The notes under the pieces: model-generated | Database searches by the model: none | Seen by the model: only the letters and a program-made list of their open reading frames with translations | What the model was told of the DNA's origin: nothing | Translations under genes and position numbers: made by a program | Assembly: GCF_027925245.1 (NCBI RefSeq) | Contig: NZ_BSDP01000001.1 | Coordinates: forward strand, 2,232,001-2,296,000 | From: Agromyces rhizosphaerae | Lineage (GTDB): Bacteria > Actinomycetota > Actinomycetes > Actinomycetales > Microbacteriaceae | Direction: 5' to 3' | Length of the DNA stretch: 64,000 nt | Part shown: piece by piece, positions 20,190-30,765 of the stretch | How the letters are laid out: every line of letters begins with the position of its first letter | Position numbering within the stretch: the stretch's first letter is position 1

Positions 20190-22239
20190 GCTCATCGAGC
20201 CCGGGCTCGTCGTCCTCGACGCCGACCTGGGCCCCGACAAGTCCGACGTCATCCGCGCGCTCGCGGGCCGCGTCGCCACGGCCGGGCGTGCGACCAGCGC
20301 CGAGGCCCTCGCGGCCGACGCGTGGAAGCGCGAGCAGCAGTCGTCGACCGGCCTGCCCGGCGGCATGGCCATCCCGCACTGCAAGTCGCCCGCGGTGACG
20401 CAGGCGAGCCTCGCGGTCGCCCGCCTGAAGCCCGGCGTCGAGTTCGACGAGGGCGAGGCGGCCGATCTCGTCTTCATGATCGCCGCGCCCGAGGGCGCCG
20501 CGCAGGACCACCTGGCCCTGCTCGCGCTGCTCGCGCGCTCGCTCATGAAGGACGAGTTCGTCGCGTCGCTGCGCGCCGCGGCGACGCCCGACGAGGTCGT
20601 CGAGATCGTGCGCGGCGCGCTGCGCGAGGACGAGGAGGCGGCTCCCGCGGCGGCCGCCACCGGTGCCGCGGCAGCGGGAGCCGCAGGTGCGACCGCCGCC
20701 TCCGCGGGCACGACCACGGCGGATGCCACCGCCGGCGCCGGTCGCTCGATCGTCGCCGTCACCGCGTGCCCCACCGGCATCGCGCACACCTACATGGCGG
20801 CCGATGCGCTCAAGGCCGCGGCTGAGCGCGCGGGCGTCGACTACCACGTCGAGACCCAGGGCTCCGCGGGAGCGACCCCGGTGCCGCCGGACGTGATCGC
20901 GGCGGCCGACGCGGTGATCTTCGCGGTCGACGTCGACGTGCGCGACAAGGCGCGCTTCGCCGGCAAGCCGGTCATCCAGGTGCCCGTGAAGCGCGGCATC
21001 GACGAGGCCGACGAGCTGGTCGCCCGGGCGCTGGCCGCGGCCGACGACCCCGACGCGACGCGCGTCGCGGCGGGCGGCGGCGGGGCGGCTGCGGCGACGT
21101 CCGCCGCCGCCAACGAATCGGTCGGCGGCAAGCTCAAGCGCTGGCTGCTCACCGGCGTGAGCTACATGATCCCGTTCGTCGCCGGCGGCGGCCTGCTCAT
21201 CGCGCTCGGCTTCCTGCTCGGCGGGTATGACATCACCGACAGCGCGACCGAGATCGTGCTCGGCAGTGCGCTCTGGAACCTGCCGCCCGGCGGGCTCGGC
21301 GAGTACCTCGGTGCGGTCGCGTTCACGATCGGTGCCGCATCGATGGGCTTCCTCGTCCCGGCGCTCGCGGGCTACATCGCGTACGCGATCGCCGACCGGC
21401 CGGGCATCGCCCCGGGCTTCACGGTGGGTGCCGTCGCGCTCATCATGAACGCGGGCTTCATCGGCGGTCTGGTCGGCGGCCTGCTCGCCGGTGCGGCGGC
21501 CTACTGGATCGGCAAGATCAAGGGGCCGCGCTGGCTGCAGGGCCTCATGCCGGTGGTCATCATCCCGCTGCTCGCGTCGATCGTGGCATCCGGCATCATG
21601 CTGATGCTGCTCGGCGGCCCGATCGCGACCCTGATGACCGGGCTCACCGACTGGCTGAACTCGCTCACGGGCGTCGGCATGATCGCCCTCGGTGCGCTGC
21701 TCGGCTTCATGATGGCGTTCGACCTCGGCGGCCCGATCAACAAGGTGGCGTACTCGTTCGCGGTCGCCGGATTGTCAGCGGGGTCGATCGACAACCAGAC
21801 CCCGTGGATGATCATGGCTGCGGTGATGGCGGCCGGCATGGTGCCGCCGCTCGCGCTGGCGCTCGCGACGGTGCTCGCGCCGAAGCAGTTCAACGAGCTC
21901 GAACGAGAGAACGGCACGGCCGCGTGGCTGCTGGGCGCGGCGTTCATCTCGGAGGGCGCGATCCCGTTCGCGGCGGCCGACCCGCTGCGCGTGCTGCCCG
22001 CCGGCATCCTCGGCGGCATCACGACGGGCGCGATCTGCATGGCGATGGGCGTCACCTCGCAGGCTCCGCACGGCGGCATCTTCGTGTTCTTCGCGATCGG
22101 CAACCTGCTCTGGTTCGTCATCGCGATCCTCGCGGGCATGGTCGTCTCGGCGCTCGCCGTGATCGCCCTCAAGAAGTGGACGCGTCGCGCCCCCGTGGCG
22201 GCCCCGCTGCCCACGGCTGCGGTGCCCGCCGCGGCCTGA
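20182..22239 (+). CDS. fruA: PTS fructose transporter subunit IIABC
   Basis: This 685-residue fused permease takes up fructose and phosphorylates it at C1. Domain IIA covers about residues 1-150, with phosphorylated H66 in GGMAIPHCKS. An Ala/Gly-rich linker leads to IIB at about 188-285, with phospho-cysteine C196 in VTACPTGIAHTYMAAD. IIC (about 315-670) has eight or more membrane helices, from WLLTGVSYMIPFVAGGGLL to the C-terminal LLWFVIAILAGMVVSALAVI. The IIA-IIB-IIC order in one chain is usual in actinobacteria. A GGATGCC hairpin follows the stop. Confidence 0.95.
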   Translation: MSELIEPGLVVLDADLGPDKSDVIRALAGRVATAGRATSAEALAADAWKREQQSSTGLPGGMAIPHCKSPAVTQASLAVARLKPGVEFDEGEAADLVFMIAAPEGAAQDHLALLALLARSLMKDEFVASLRAAATPDEVVEIVRGALREDEEAAPAAAATGAAAAGAAGATAASAGTTTADATAGAGRSIVAVTACPTGIAHTYMAADALKAAAERAGVDYHVETQGSAGATPVPPDVIAAADAVIFAVDVDVRDKARFAGKPVIQVPVKRGIDEADELVARALAAADDPDATRVAAGGGGAAAATSAAANESVGGKLKRWLLTGVSYMIPFVAGGGLLIALGFLLGGYDITDSATEIVLGSALWNLPPGGLGEYLGAVAFTIGAASMGFLVPALAGYIAYAIADRPGIAPGFTVGAVALIMNAGFIGGLVGGLLAGAAAYWIGKIKGPRWLQGLMPVVIIPLLASIVASGIMLMLLGGPIATLMTGLTDWLNSLTGVGMIALGALLGFMMAFDLGGPINKVAYSFAVAGLSAGSIDNQTPWMIMAAVMAAGMVPPLALALATVLAPKQFNELERENGTAAWLLGAAFISEGAIPFAAADPLRVLPAGILGGITTGAICMAMGVTSQAPHGGIFVFFAIGNLLWFVIAILAGMVVSALAVIALKKWTRRAPVAAPLPTAAVPAAA

Positions 22240-22247
22240 CCCACGAG

Positions 22248-22286
22248 CGGATGCCCCTGAGCGCCACGCGCGCCCAGGGGCATCCG
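22248..22286 (+). terminator. Hairpin after fruA
   Basis: Arms CGGATGCCCCTG and CAGGGGCATCCG pair perfectly over 12 bp around a 15-base loop, 9 bases after the fruA stop. The stem is built from the GGATGCC word that recurs across the window. Confidence 0.7.
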
Positions 22287-22289
22287 TCG

Positions 22290-22540
22290 TTCCCGCCCGG
22301 CGCGTTCCTGCCCGGCGCGCGCCCCCGCCGCGCCGTCCGGCCGCGCCGTCCCGCCGCGCCGTCCCGCCCGCCCCCGGCGTCGTCCCGCCCGGCGTCGTCC
22401 CGCCCGGCCGCCGTCCCGCCCGGCCGCCGTCCCGCCCCGTCCCGTCCCGCCCCGCCCCGCCCGGCCGCCGTCCCGTCCCGCCCCGTCCCGTCCCGCCCCG
22501 TCCCGCCCCGCCCGGCGCCCCCCGCCCGCCTCGCTGCCGC
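22290..22540. repeat. C-rich low-complexity tract of short CCCGTCCCGCC-type units
   Basis: About 250 bases consist almost only of overlapping units such as GTCCCGCC, CCCGCCCGG and GTCCCGTCCCGCC, with very few A residues on the plus strand. Longer units recur in tandem, for example CGGCGTCGTCCCGCC twice and GGCCGCCGTCCCGCCC several times. No protein pattern is credible in it. It has strong strand asymmetry (C over G), and G-rich minus-strand sequence that could form G-quadruplexes. It fills the gap between fruA and a DUF559 gene. Confidence 0.75.
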
Positions 22541-22569
22541 CCAACGCGCCGCCCCCACCCTCCGGCGAT

Positions 22570-22654
22570 GTAGCGAAAACATGCAATCGCGCGCGCGACG
22601 CGGCGTGTCTGCATGTTCTCGCCGCCAAGTGTCAGATCTGCATGTTTTCGCTAC
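22570..22654. repeat. Inverted repeat GTAGCGAAAACATGCA with a third partial copy
   Basis: A 16-bp perfect inverted repeat flanks a 53-base centre: GTAGCGAAAACATGCA at 22570-22585 and its complement at 22639-22654. A third, imperfect copy (TGCATGTTCTCGC) lies at 22610-22622 in the same direction as the second. The core is A+T-rich in a very G+C-rich setting. It could be an operator for the downstream gene or a small repeated intergenic element. Confidence 0.6.
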
Positions 22655-22777
22655 GGCGGTGGCGGTGGCGGTGGCGGTGGTGGGCGCGCGGATGCTCCTC
22701 CACAGGTGCGGAGCGCGCCGGGTGGAGCGCAGCCCGAAGCGACGTGTCGCGTGTGCGGTACGTTCGGCGCCACCGTG

Positions 22778-23632
22778 ATGCGCATGCGCGATCTCGCCAT
22801 GGACCTGTCCCGCTTCGGCGGGCTCGCGACGCAACCGCAGCTTCGACGACTCGGGCACTCGGAGCGCGCGATCCGGGAGGCCGTCGCCGCAGGCTCGGCG
22901 TGGCGAGTGGGCCGCTCGTGGCTGGCGAACGCGCGGGCGGAGGCGGAGGCGGTGCGCGCGGTCGCGCTGCGCGGCGTGCTCGGCGGCGAGAGCGCGCTCC
23001 GCAGCCACGGTGTGTGGGTGACGCACGAGACGGGGCTGTGCGTGGTCAGCCCACGCAGCGCGAGTCGGCTGCCGAGCACGCGCGCGGGGGAGTACCGCAT
23101 CCGCGTCGAGCGCATCGCACGCGACGGCGAGCGGCGTTGGCGCGTCGATGTCGGCACGGCGCTCGTTCAGGCGCTGCCGCGGTTCCGCACCCGGTACGAG
23201 GCGATCGCCACCCTCGACAGCGCCCTGCACGCGCGCCGCATCGACCGCCGCCGGCTCGAGGTCGTGGCCGCCGGGATGCCCCGGCGCATCCGCCGCCTGC
23301 TCCCGCACCTCGATCCGCGCGCGGAGTCGGGGCTCGAGTCGATCCTCCGTCTCGCTGCGCTCGAGCGCGGCTGGAGCGTGCGCTCCCAAGTGCGCATCGC
23401 GGGGGTCGGCCGGGTCGACCTCGTGATCGACGGCTGGCTGGTGATCGAGGCCGACGGGGCTCGCTGGCACGACGACCCGGCCGATGCGGCGCGCGATCGC
23501 GAGCGCAACGCTGCGCTCGTGCGGCGGGGCTACCGGTGGCACCGATTCGGACACGCGCAGGTGGTGCACGACCTCGACGGATGCCTCGAGGTGATCGCCG
23601 CACTGCTCGCGCACGGGCGCCCGGCGCGATGA
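22778..23632 (+). CDS. AbiEi-like winged-helix plus DUF559 nuclease-fold protein
   Basis: This 284-residue protein has two parts. Residues about 1-60 (FGGLATQPQLRRLGHSERAIREAVAAG) look like the winged-helix domain found at the start of AbiEi antitoxins. The C-terminal 110 residues match the DUF559/Vsr-like restriction endonuclease fold: a lone Glu in AESGLESILR, Asp in GRVDLVIDGWLVIEADG, and the HDD and RDRERNAAL patterns. Such proteins are common and multicopy in Microbacteriaceae, and their function is not settled. The start is ATG 22778 (GTG 22775 also possible). A longer frame upstream runs into the inverted repeat and a GGTGGC-type repeat and is unlikely. No partner gene is adjacent. Confidence 0.7.
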   Translation: MRMRDLAMDLSRFGGLATQPQLRRLGHSERAIREAVAAGSAWRVGRSWLANARAEAEAVRAVALRGVLGGESALRSHGVWVTHETGLCVVSPRSASRLPSTRAGEYRIRVERIARDGERRWRVDVGTALVQALPRFRTRYEAIATLDSALHARRIDRRRLEVVAAGMPRRIRRLLPHLDPRAESGLESILRLAALERGWSVRSQVRIAGVGRVDLVIDGWLVIEADGARWHDDPADAARDRERNAALVRRGYRWHRFGHAQVVHDLDGCLEVIAALLAHGRPAR

Positions 23633-23707
23633 CCGCCGCGCGCCGGACGTGACCCCCGATCGGGCGAGTCGCGCCCGCGGCGCGCGACCACGTATCCTGA
23701 AGGGGCT

Positions 23708-23896
23708 ATGGACGATTTCTGGGCGAATGCGATCTGGTCGCTGGCGCCGACCGTGCTCATCGGGCTGGTGTTCTGGTTCGTGATGCGATCGGTGATCCGT
23801 GCCGACCGCAACGAGCGTCGCGCCTACGCCCGCATCGAGGCGGAGGAGCGCGCGAAGCTCGGCCTGGACGCCCCGCGCGACGGCTCGGCCGCCTGA
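23708..23896 (+). CDS. Small single-pass membrane protein upstream of cls
   Basis: This 62-residue protein has one N-terminal membrane helix (IWSLAPTVLIGLVFWFVM) followed by a basic/acidic amphipathic tail (RADRNERRAYARIEAEERAK). The ATG at 23708 lies 4 bases before the cls gene once the short frame ends (23896 to 23901). The pairing with cardiolipin synthase suggests a membrane-linked accessory role, but no function is recognised. Confidence 0.7.
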   Translation: MDDFWANAIWSLAPTVLIGLVFWFVMRSVIRADRNERRAYARIEAEERAKLGLDAPRDGSAA

Positions 23897-23900
23897 CCAC

Positions 23901-25376
23901 ATGACCGACGCCGGCCAGGACGCGCTCATCACGCTGATCGTCGCCGGCGCCGTCCTGCTCGTCGACCTGATCATCCGCATCGTCGCGATCATCGTCGTCC
24001 CGAGGAATCGCAAGCCCACCGCCGGCATGGCCTGGCTGCTCGCCATTTTCTTCATCCCCTTCATCGGCGTCTTCTTCTTCCTGCTGATCGGCAACCCGAA
24101 GCTGCCGAAGCACCGGCGCGAGAAGCAGTCCGAGATCGATACCTACCTGCGCGAGACCACGCACGGCATGGAGCGCGTCACGAGCACCGCGGGCTGGCCG
24201 AGCTGGTTCGAGGGCGTCGTGCGCATGAACCGCAACCTCGGCTCGATGCCGCTCATCGGCGGCAACTCCGCCCAGCTCATCGACGACTACGAGGCGAGCC
24301 TCGGCGCGATGGCCGACGCGATCGACCAGGCGAAGCGTTTCGTTCACGTCGAGTTCTACATCTTCGCGCTCGACCCCACGACCCGGCCGTTCTTCGAGGC
24401 GCTGAAGAACGCCGCCGCGCGCGGCGTCACCGTGCGGGTGCTGCTCGACCACGTGGCATCCGTTCGGGTGAAGAACTACAAGGACACGATCAAGTTCCTC
24501 ACTGACGCCGGCGTCGACTGGCAGCTGATGCTGCCGGTGCAGCCGTTCAAGGGCAAGTACCAGCGCCCCGACCTGCGCAACCACCGCAAGCTCCTCGTGG
24601 TCGACAGCGAGATCGCGTTCACCGGCTCGCAGAACGTGATCGACCGCAGCTACAACAAGCCCGGCAACATCAAGCGCGGGCTGCAGTGGCAGGAACTCAT
24701 GGCCCGGCTCGAGGGCCCCATCGTCTCGGGACTCAACACGATCTTCCTCACCGACTGGTACCTCGAGACCGGCGTGCTGCTGGAGCGCGACATCGTGCCG
24801 TTCTCGCAGGAGGCCGCGAGCGAGAACCTCGACTGCCAGGTCGTGCCCTCCGGCCCCGGCTACCAGAACGAGAACAACCTCAAGCTCTTCCTCTCGCTGT
24901 TCTTCGCCGCGCGCGAGAAGATCATCATCACGAGCCCCTACTTCGTGCCCGACGACGCGATGCTCTCGGCGATCTCGTCGGCCACGCAGCGCGGCGTGCA
25001 CGTCGAGCTCTTCGTCTCGGAGATCGGCGACCAGGCGCTCGTCTACCACGCCCAGCGCTCGTACTACGAGGCCCTGTTGCGCGCCGGCGTGCGCATCTAC
25101 ATGTACAAGGCGCCGTACATCCTGCACGCCAAGCACCTCTCGATCGACGACGACGTGGCGGTGATCGGCACGAGCAACATGGACATCCGGTCGTTCCTGC
25201 TGAACATGGAGATCTCGCTGCTCGTGCGCGGTGAGCAGTTCGTCACCGACATGCGCGCGGTCGAGGCGAAGTACCGCGAGGAGAGCCGCGAGCTCACCCT
25301 CGAGGAGTGGCTGAAGCAGCCGCTCGGCTCCACCGTGCTCGACAACCTCGCGCGCCTCACCTCGGCGCTGCAGTAG
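23901..25376 (+). CDS. cls: Cardiolipin synthase
   Basis: This 491-residue phospholipase-D superfamily enzyme makes cardiolipin at the membrane. Two N-terminal helices lie at about residues 8-30 and 45-62 (MAWLLAIFFIPFIGVFFFLL). Two HKD catalytic motifs follow: NHRKLLVVDSEIAFTGSQN (around residues 230-250) and LHAKHLSIDDDVAVIGTSNMD (around 408-428). The order, the spacing and the C-terminal end with LAR are typical of bacterial ClsA. It is translated 4 bases after the small membrane protein and ends well before the convergent pirin gene. Confidence 0.95.
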   Translation: MTDAGQDALITLIVAGAVLLVDLIIRIVAIIVVPRNRKPTAGMAWLLAIFFIPFIGVFFFLLIGNPKLPKHRREKQSEIDTYLRETTHGMERVTSTAGWPSWFEGVVRMNRNLGSMPLIGGNSAQLIDDYEASLGAMADAIDQAKRFVHVEFYIFALDPTTRPFFEALKNAAARGVTVRVLLDHVASVRVKNYKDTIKFLTDAGVDWQLMLPVQPFKGKYQRPDLRNHRKLLVVDSEIAFTGSQNVIDRSYNKPGNIKRGLQWQELMARLEGPIVSGLNTIFLTDWYLETGVLLERDIVPFSQEAASENLDCQVVPSGPGYQNENNLKLFLSLFFAAREKIIITSPYFVPDDAMLSAISSATQRGVHVELFVSEIGDQALVYHAQRSYYEALLRAGVRIYMYKAPYILHAKHLSIDDDVAVIGTSNMDIRSFLLNMEISLLVRGEQFVTDMRAVEAKYREESRELTLEEWLKQPLGSTVLDNLARLTSALQ

Positions 25377-25449
25377 CGGGCGGATGCCCCTGGGCTGGCG
25401 GATGCCCCCGAGCCGGCGCGTCCCTCCGCGGGCGCCCGCTCGGTAGCGG

Positions 25450-26457
25450 TCAGCCGCGGGGCTTCAGCCGCACGGTCGGCAGCTCGGGCGCGGGCAGCGG
25501 GTCGCCGTCGTAGCCGTCGACCCCGCCGAACCGGCCGCCCGGATCGCCTCCGGCGATCACGTCGCGCTGCCACTGCTCGCGGAAGGCGACCACCTCGTCG
25601 TGCGAGCGGCCGATGAAGTTCCACCACATCACGATCTGCTCGCCGAACGGCTCGCCGCCGAGCAGCAGCACGCGCACGGGCGACTCGCCTGCCGACAGGC
25701 GGATGCCTCGTGCACCGGGAGCCAGGTACGCGAGCTCGGTCGGCGCCGCAGCCGCCGCGACCGCTGCACCCTCGACGCCCGTCGCCTCGACCCGCACCGG
25801 CCCCGCGTCGACCAGCACGCCGTGCTCGAACCCCGGGTCGACGTCGAGTATCACCGACCCGAACGGCGGCAGGTCGACCTGCGCCCCGACGAGCGGCGAG
25901 AACACGGTCACGCCCGTGTCGACCCCGGCGAGCGCGCCGACGAACACCCGCACGTCGGCGTCGTCGGCCGCGACCCGCAACGCCTCGTGACGCTCGAAGA
26001 ACGGGCTCGCGTGCCGCGAGGCATCCGGCAGCACCGTCCAGAGCTGTACGCCGTGGAGCGTGACGGCCGCCGGAGTCGACACCTCGGAGTGCTGGATGCC
26101 GTCGCCCGCCGTCATCAGGTTCAGCTCGCCGGGCCGCACCAGCGCATGGCTGCCGGCCGAGTCGCGGTGCTCGATCTCGCCCTCGAACAGCCAGCTCACG
26201 GTCTGCAGCCCGGTGTGCGGATGCGGCGGCACGGTCATTCCCCCGGTGGCGGCCACGTCGTCCGGTCCGTAGTGGTCGATGAAACACCACGCCCCGATGG
26301 TCGTGCGCCCGCGCTGCGGCAGCGTGCGGCGCACGGTCATCGCACGGGGGCCGCCGAGCGGCACCTCGCGCGCGGTCAGGATCTCGATCGCCGAACGCGC
26401 CCCAGGGGCATCCGGATCGCAGAGCAGTTCGCGGGGATCCCGCTCGAGGTTGCTCAT
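25450..26457 (-). CDS. Pirin family protein
   Basis: This 335-residue bicupin has the pirin N-terminal metal site: GGMTVPPHPHTGLQTVSW with its histidine pair, then GEIEHRDSAGS and DGIQHSEV supplying the remaining His and Glu ligands. The C-terminal cupin half contains WWNFIGRSHDEVVAFR. Bacterial pirins are metal-binding proteins, some with quercetin dioxygenase activity; the physiological role here cannot be assigned. The start at 26457 gives a sensible N-terminus (MSNLERDP). The gene is divergent from clpC with a 182-base gap. Confidence 0.88.
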   Translation of the reverse strand: MSNLERDPRELLCDPDAPGARSAIEILTAREVPLGGPRAMTVRRTLPQRGRTTIGAWCFIDHYGPDDVAATGGMTVPPHPHTGLQTVSWLFEGEIEHRDSAGSHALVRPGELNLMTAGDGIQHSEVSTPAAVTLHGVQLWTVLPDASRHASPFFERHEALRVAADDADVRVFVGALAGVDTGVTVFSPLVGAQVDLPPFGSVILDVDPGFEHGVLVDAGPVRVEATGVEGAAVAAAAAPTELAYLAPGARGIRLSAGESPVRVLLLGGEPFGEQIVMWWNFIGRSHDEVVAFREQWQRDVIAGGDPGGRFGGVDGYDGDPLPAPELPTVRLKPRG

Positions 26458-26498
26458 GCGCCAGAGTCTATGCCTGCGCATCGACCTCGGGGCGGGTT

Positions 26499-26522
26499 CG
26501 CGCGACCCGAGCCGGTCGCGCG
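26499..26522. promoter_or_regulatory. Inverted repeat in the pirin-clpC divergent promoter region
   Basis: CGCGCGACC and GGTCGCGCG form 9-bp arms around a 6-base centre, 118 bases before clpC. It may be a regulator site for one of the divergent genes. No known clp regulator motif is recognised, so the call is weak; G+C-rich inverted repeats of this size can arise by chance. Confidence 0.3.
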
Positions 26523-26639
26523 CCGACGCCCGAACCGTGATGCGCCCACGGCGAACACCGCTCCCACCGGCATCCGCCGTGGCTACCCTCGATGTATCGG
26601 AAGCCGCAACCCTGCCCGGCACCGTGAGGAGTGTGACGA

Positions 26640-29165
<2,526 letters not shown>

Positions 29166-29180
29166 CCCGCATTATCGTTC

Positions 29181-29211
29181 GACGCCCCCGGCTCCGGCCG
29201 CCGGGGGCGTC
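29181..29211 (+). terminator. Hairpin terminator after clpC
   Basis: An 11-bp stem, GACGCCCCCGG with its complement CCGGGGGCGTC, and a 9-base loop lie 15 bases after the clpC stop. The convergent phosphotransferase gene ends 40 bases further on and may share it. Confidence 0.75.
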
Positions 29212-29250
29212 GTCGTGTCCGCAGGCGCGGCAGAGCGAGCGGATGCCTCG

Positions 29251-30141
29251 TCAGGGCGTCTCGGCGAGCAGCTCGTCCATCGCATGAACGCCGATCGCGT
29301 GCATGCGCGAGTCGTCGTCGTTGCGGGTGAGGAACGCCAGCCCGAGCACGACGGCCCACGCGCGAGCGCGCACCCAGGCACGGGCACGGGGCGGATGCCA
29401 CGGGGCCGCCGCCTCGCGGAACGCCGCGCGCCCCTCGGCATCGAACGCGAGCCACGCCACCGCGAGGTCGCTCGCCGGGTCGCCCGCGGTGAGGTCGCCG
29501 AAGTCGATGACGGCTGCGAGGCGCGCGTCGTCCTCGCCGACCAGGAGGTTGCCGGGGTGCACGTCGCCGTGCAGCCAGCGCCCGCGGCCGGTCTGCGGCG
29601 GCACGGAGAACCCGACCTCCCAGAGGCGGCGCAGGTGCGCCGGGTCGGGCACGCCGGGGTGCGCGAGCCGCTGCTCGAGCCGGGGCGCCGTGGCGGCGAG
29701 CGGCGTGCCGCGCACCGGGTTGTGCGGCGCATCGTCGGGAGCGATGCGGTGCAGGGGCCCGAGGAACCGACCGAGGTCGCGCGCGGTGTCGCCCCGCTTG
29801 GCGATGGGCACCTCCGTGAGCGCCCGGCCCTCGAGCCACGGGCAGATCACCCATCGCCACGGGTAGCCGAGGCCGGGTTCGCCGACACGCTGGGCTGCGG
29901 GCACCGGCACGTTCAGGCGCGACGCGAGGCGCGGCAGCCAGCGGATCTCGTGCTCGATCAGGGGCGCGGCGACGGCCCGCCGGGGCATCCGCACGCACCG
30001 ATCGTCGCCCAGCCGGGCAATGGTGTTGTCCCAGCCGTTGTCGACGATCCGCACCGGCCCGGCGAGGTCGGGGTGCTGCGCGGCGACGAGCCGTTCGATC
30101 AGCGACTCGTCGATCGGGACCTCGGCTTCGGGAGCATCCAC
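29251..30141 (-). CDS. APH-family phosphotransferase
   Basis: This protein of about 296 residues has the aminoglycoside phosphotransferase/kinase fold. The N-terminal lobe contains DNGWDNTIARLGDDRCVRMPRR, a nucleotide-lobe pattern in which the usual Lys is replaced by Arg. The catalytic loop is WLHGDVHPGNLLV (Brenner motif HGDxxxxN) and the metal-binding loop is AVIDFGDLTAGDPASDL. Family members phosphorylate antibiotics or small metabolites such as choline, homoserine and macrolides; the substrate cannot be told. A GTG start at 30141 is chosen because frames further upstream overlap the divergent acetyltransferase gene. Confidence 0.85.
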   Translation of the reverse strand: MDAPEAEVPIDESLIERLVAAQHPDLAGPVRIVDNGWDNTIARLGDDRCVRMPRRAVAAPLIEHEIRWLPRLASRLNVPVPAAQRVGEPGLGYPWRWVICPWLEGRALTEVPIAKRGDTARDLGRFLGPLHRIAPDDAPHNPVRGTPLAATAPRLEQRLAHPGVPDPAHLRRLWEVGFSVPPQTGRGRWLHGDVHPGNLLVGEDDARLAAVIDFGDLTAGDPASDLAVAWLAFDAEGRAAFREAAAPWHPPRARAWVRARAWAVVLGLAFLTRNDDDSRMHAIGVHAMDELLAETP

Positions 30142-30156
30142 GAACGCTAGTCTGAC

Positions 30157-30684
30157 GTGATGACCGCCGACTTTCGAGTGCGCCGTGCGCGCGCCGCCGA
30201 CGTGTCCGGGATCGTGACGCTGACCGAGCCGCTCGTCGACCGACGCATCCTGCTCGGCAAGGAGCGCGTCGACCTCTACGGCGCGCTGCAGGAGTTCCGC
30301 GTGGCCGAGGCGAGCGACGGCACCCTCATCGGCTGCGGTGCGCTGCACGTCATGTGGGAGGACCTCGGCGAGGTGCGCACGCTCGCGGTCGCCGACGCGT
30401 GGCTGGGGCACGGCATCGGGCACGCGCTGCTCGACGAGCTCGAGGCGGATGCCGCGGAGCTCGGCCTCTCGCGGCTGTTCTGCCTCACCTTCGAGGTCGA
30501 CTTCTTCGGCCGGCACGGGTTCGTCGACATGGGCCACGAGACCGTCGACCCCGAGGTGTACGCCGAACTCGTGCGCTCGCACGACGAGGGCGTCGCGGAG
30601 TTCCTCGACCTCGCGCGCGTGAAGCAGAACACGCTGGGCAATACGCGCATGCTGAAGCTGCTGGGGGACGCGGCGGCCCACTAG
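30157..30684 (+). CDS. GNAT N-acetyltransferase, ArgA-like (N-acetylglutamate synthase)
   Basis: This protein of about 175 residues is a stand-alone GNAT domain that closely resembles the short actinobacterial N-acetylglutamate synthase (Rv2747-type ArgA). Matching segments include the N-terminal VRRARAADVSGIV, LYGALQEFRVAE, GCGALHVMWEDLGEVRTLAV, the acetyl-CoA loop GHGIGHALLDEL, and the C-terminal GVAEFLDLARVKQNTLGNTRMLKLL. It would start arginine synthesis by acetylating glutamate or glutamine. It lacks the kinase-like domain of classical ArgA. The start is GTG 30157 or ATG 30160. It is divergent from the phosphotransferase with only 15 bases between start codons. Confidence 0.82.
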   Translation: MMTADFRVRRARAADVSGIVTLTEPLVDRRILLGKERVDLYGALQEFRVAEASDGTLIGCGALHVMWEDLGEVRTLAVADAWLGHGIGHALLDELEADAAELGLSRLFCLTFEVDFFGRHGFVDMGHETVDPEVYAELVRSHDEGVAEFLDLARVKQNTLGNTRMLKLLGDAAAH

Positions 30685-30765
30685 CACGGCGGGTTCGCAG
30701 GCCCGGGGAACGGCACGCCGGGGACATGGCGCGCCCCGCCGCATCCGTCGCCGTACCCTGAGGCC

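Noticed and set aside
22290..22540. Possible CRISPR array
   Set aside because: There are no constant repeats of 25-40 bases with unique spacers of regular length; the units are short, nested and irregular.
22613..22777. Longer start for the DUF559-type protein
   Set aside because: The added part overlaps the inverted repeat and a GGTGGC-type simple repeat that codes for poly-Gly; the winged-helix domain starts after 22778.
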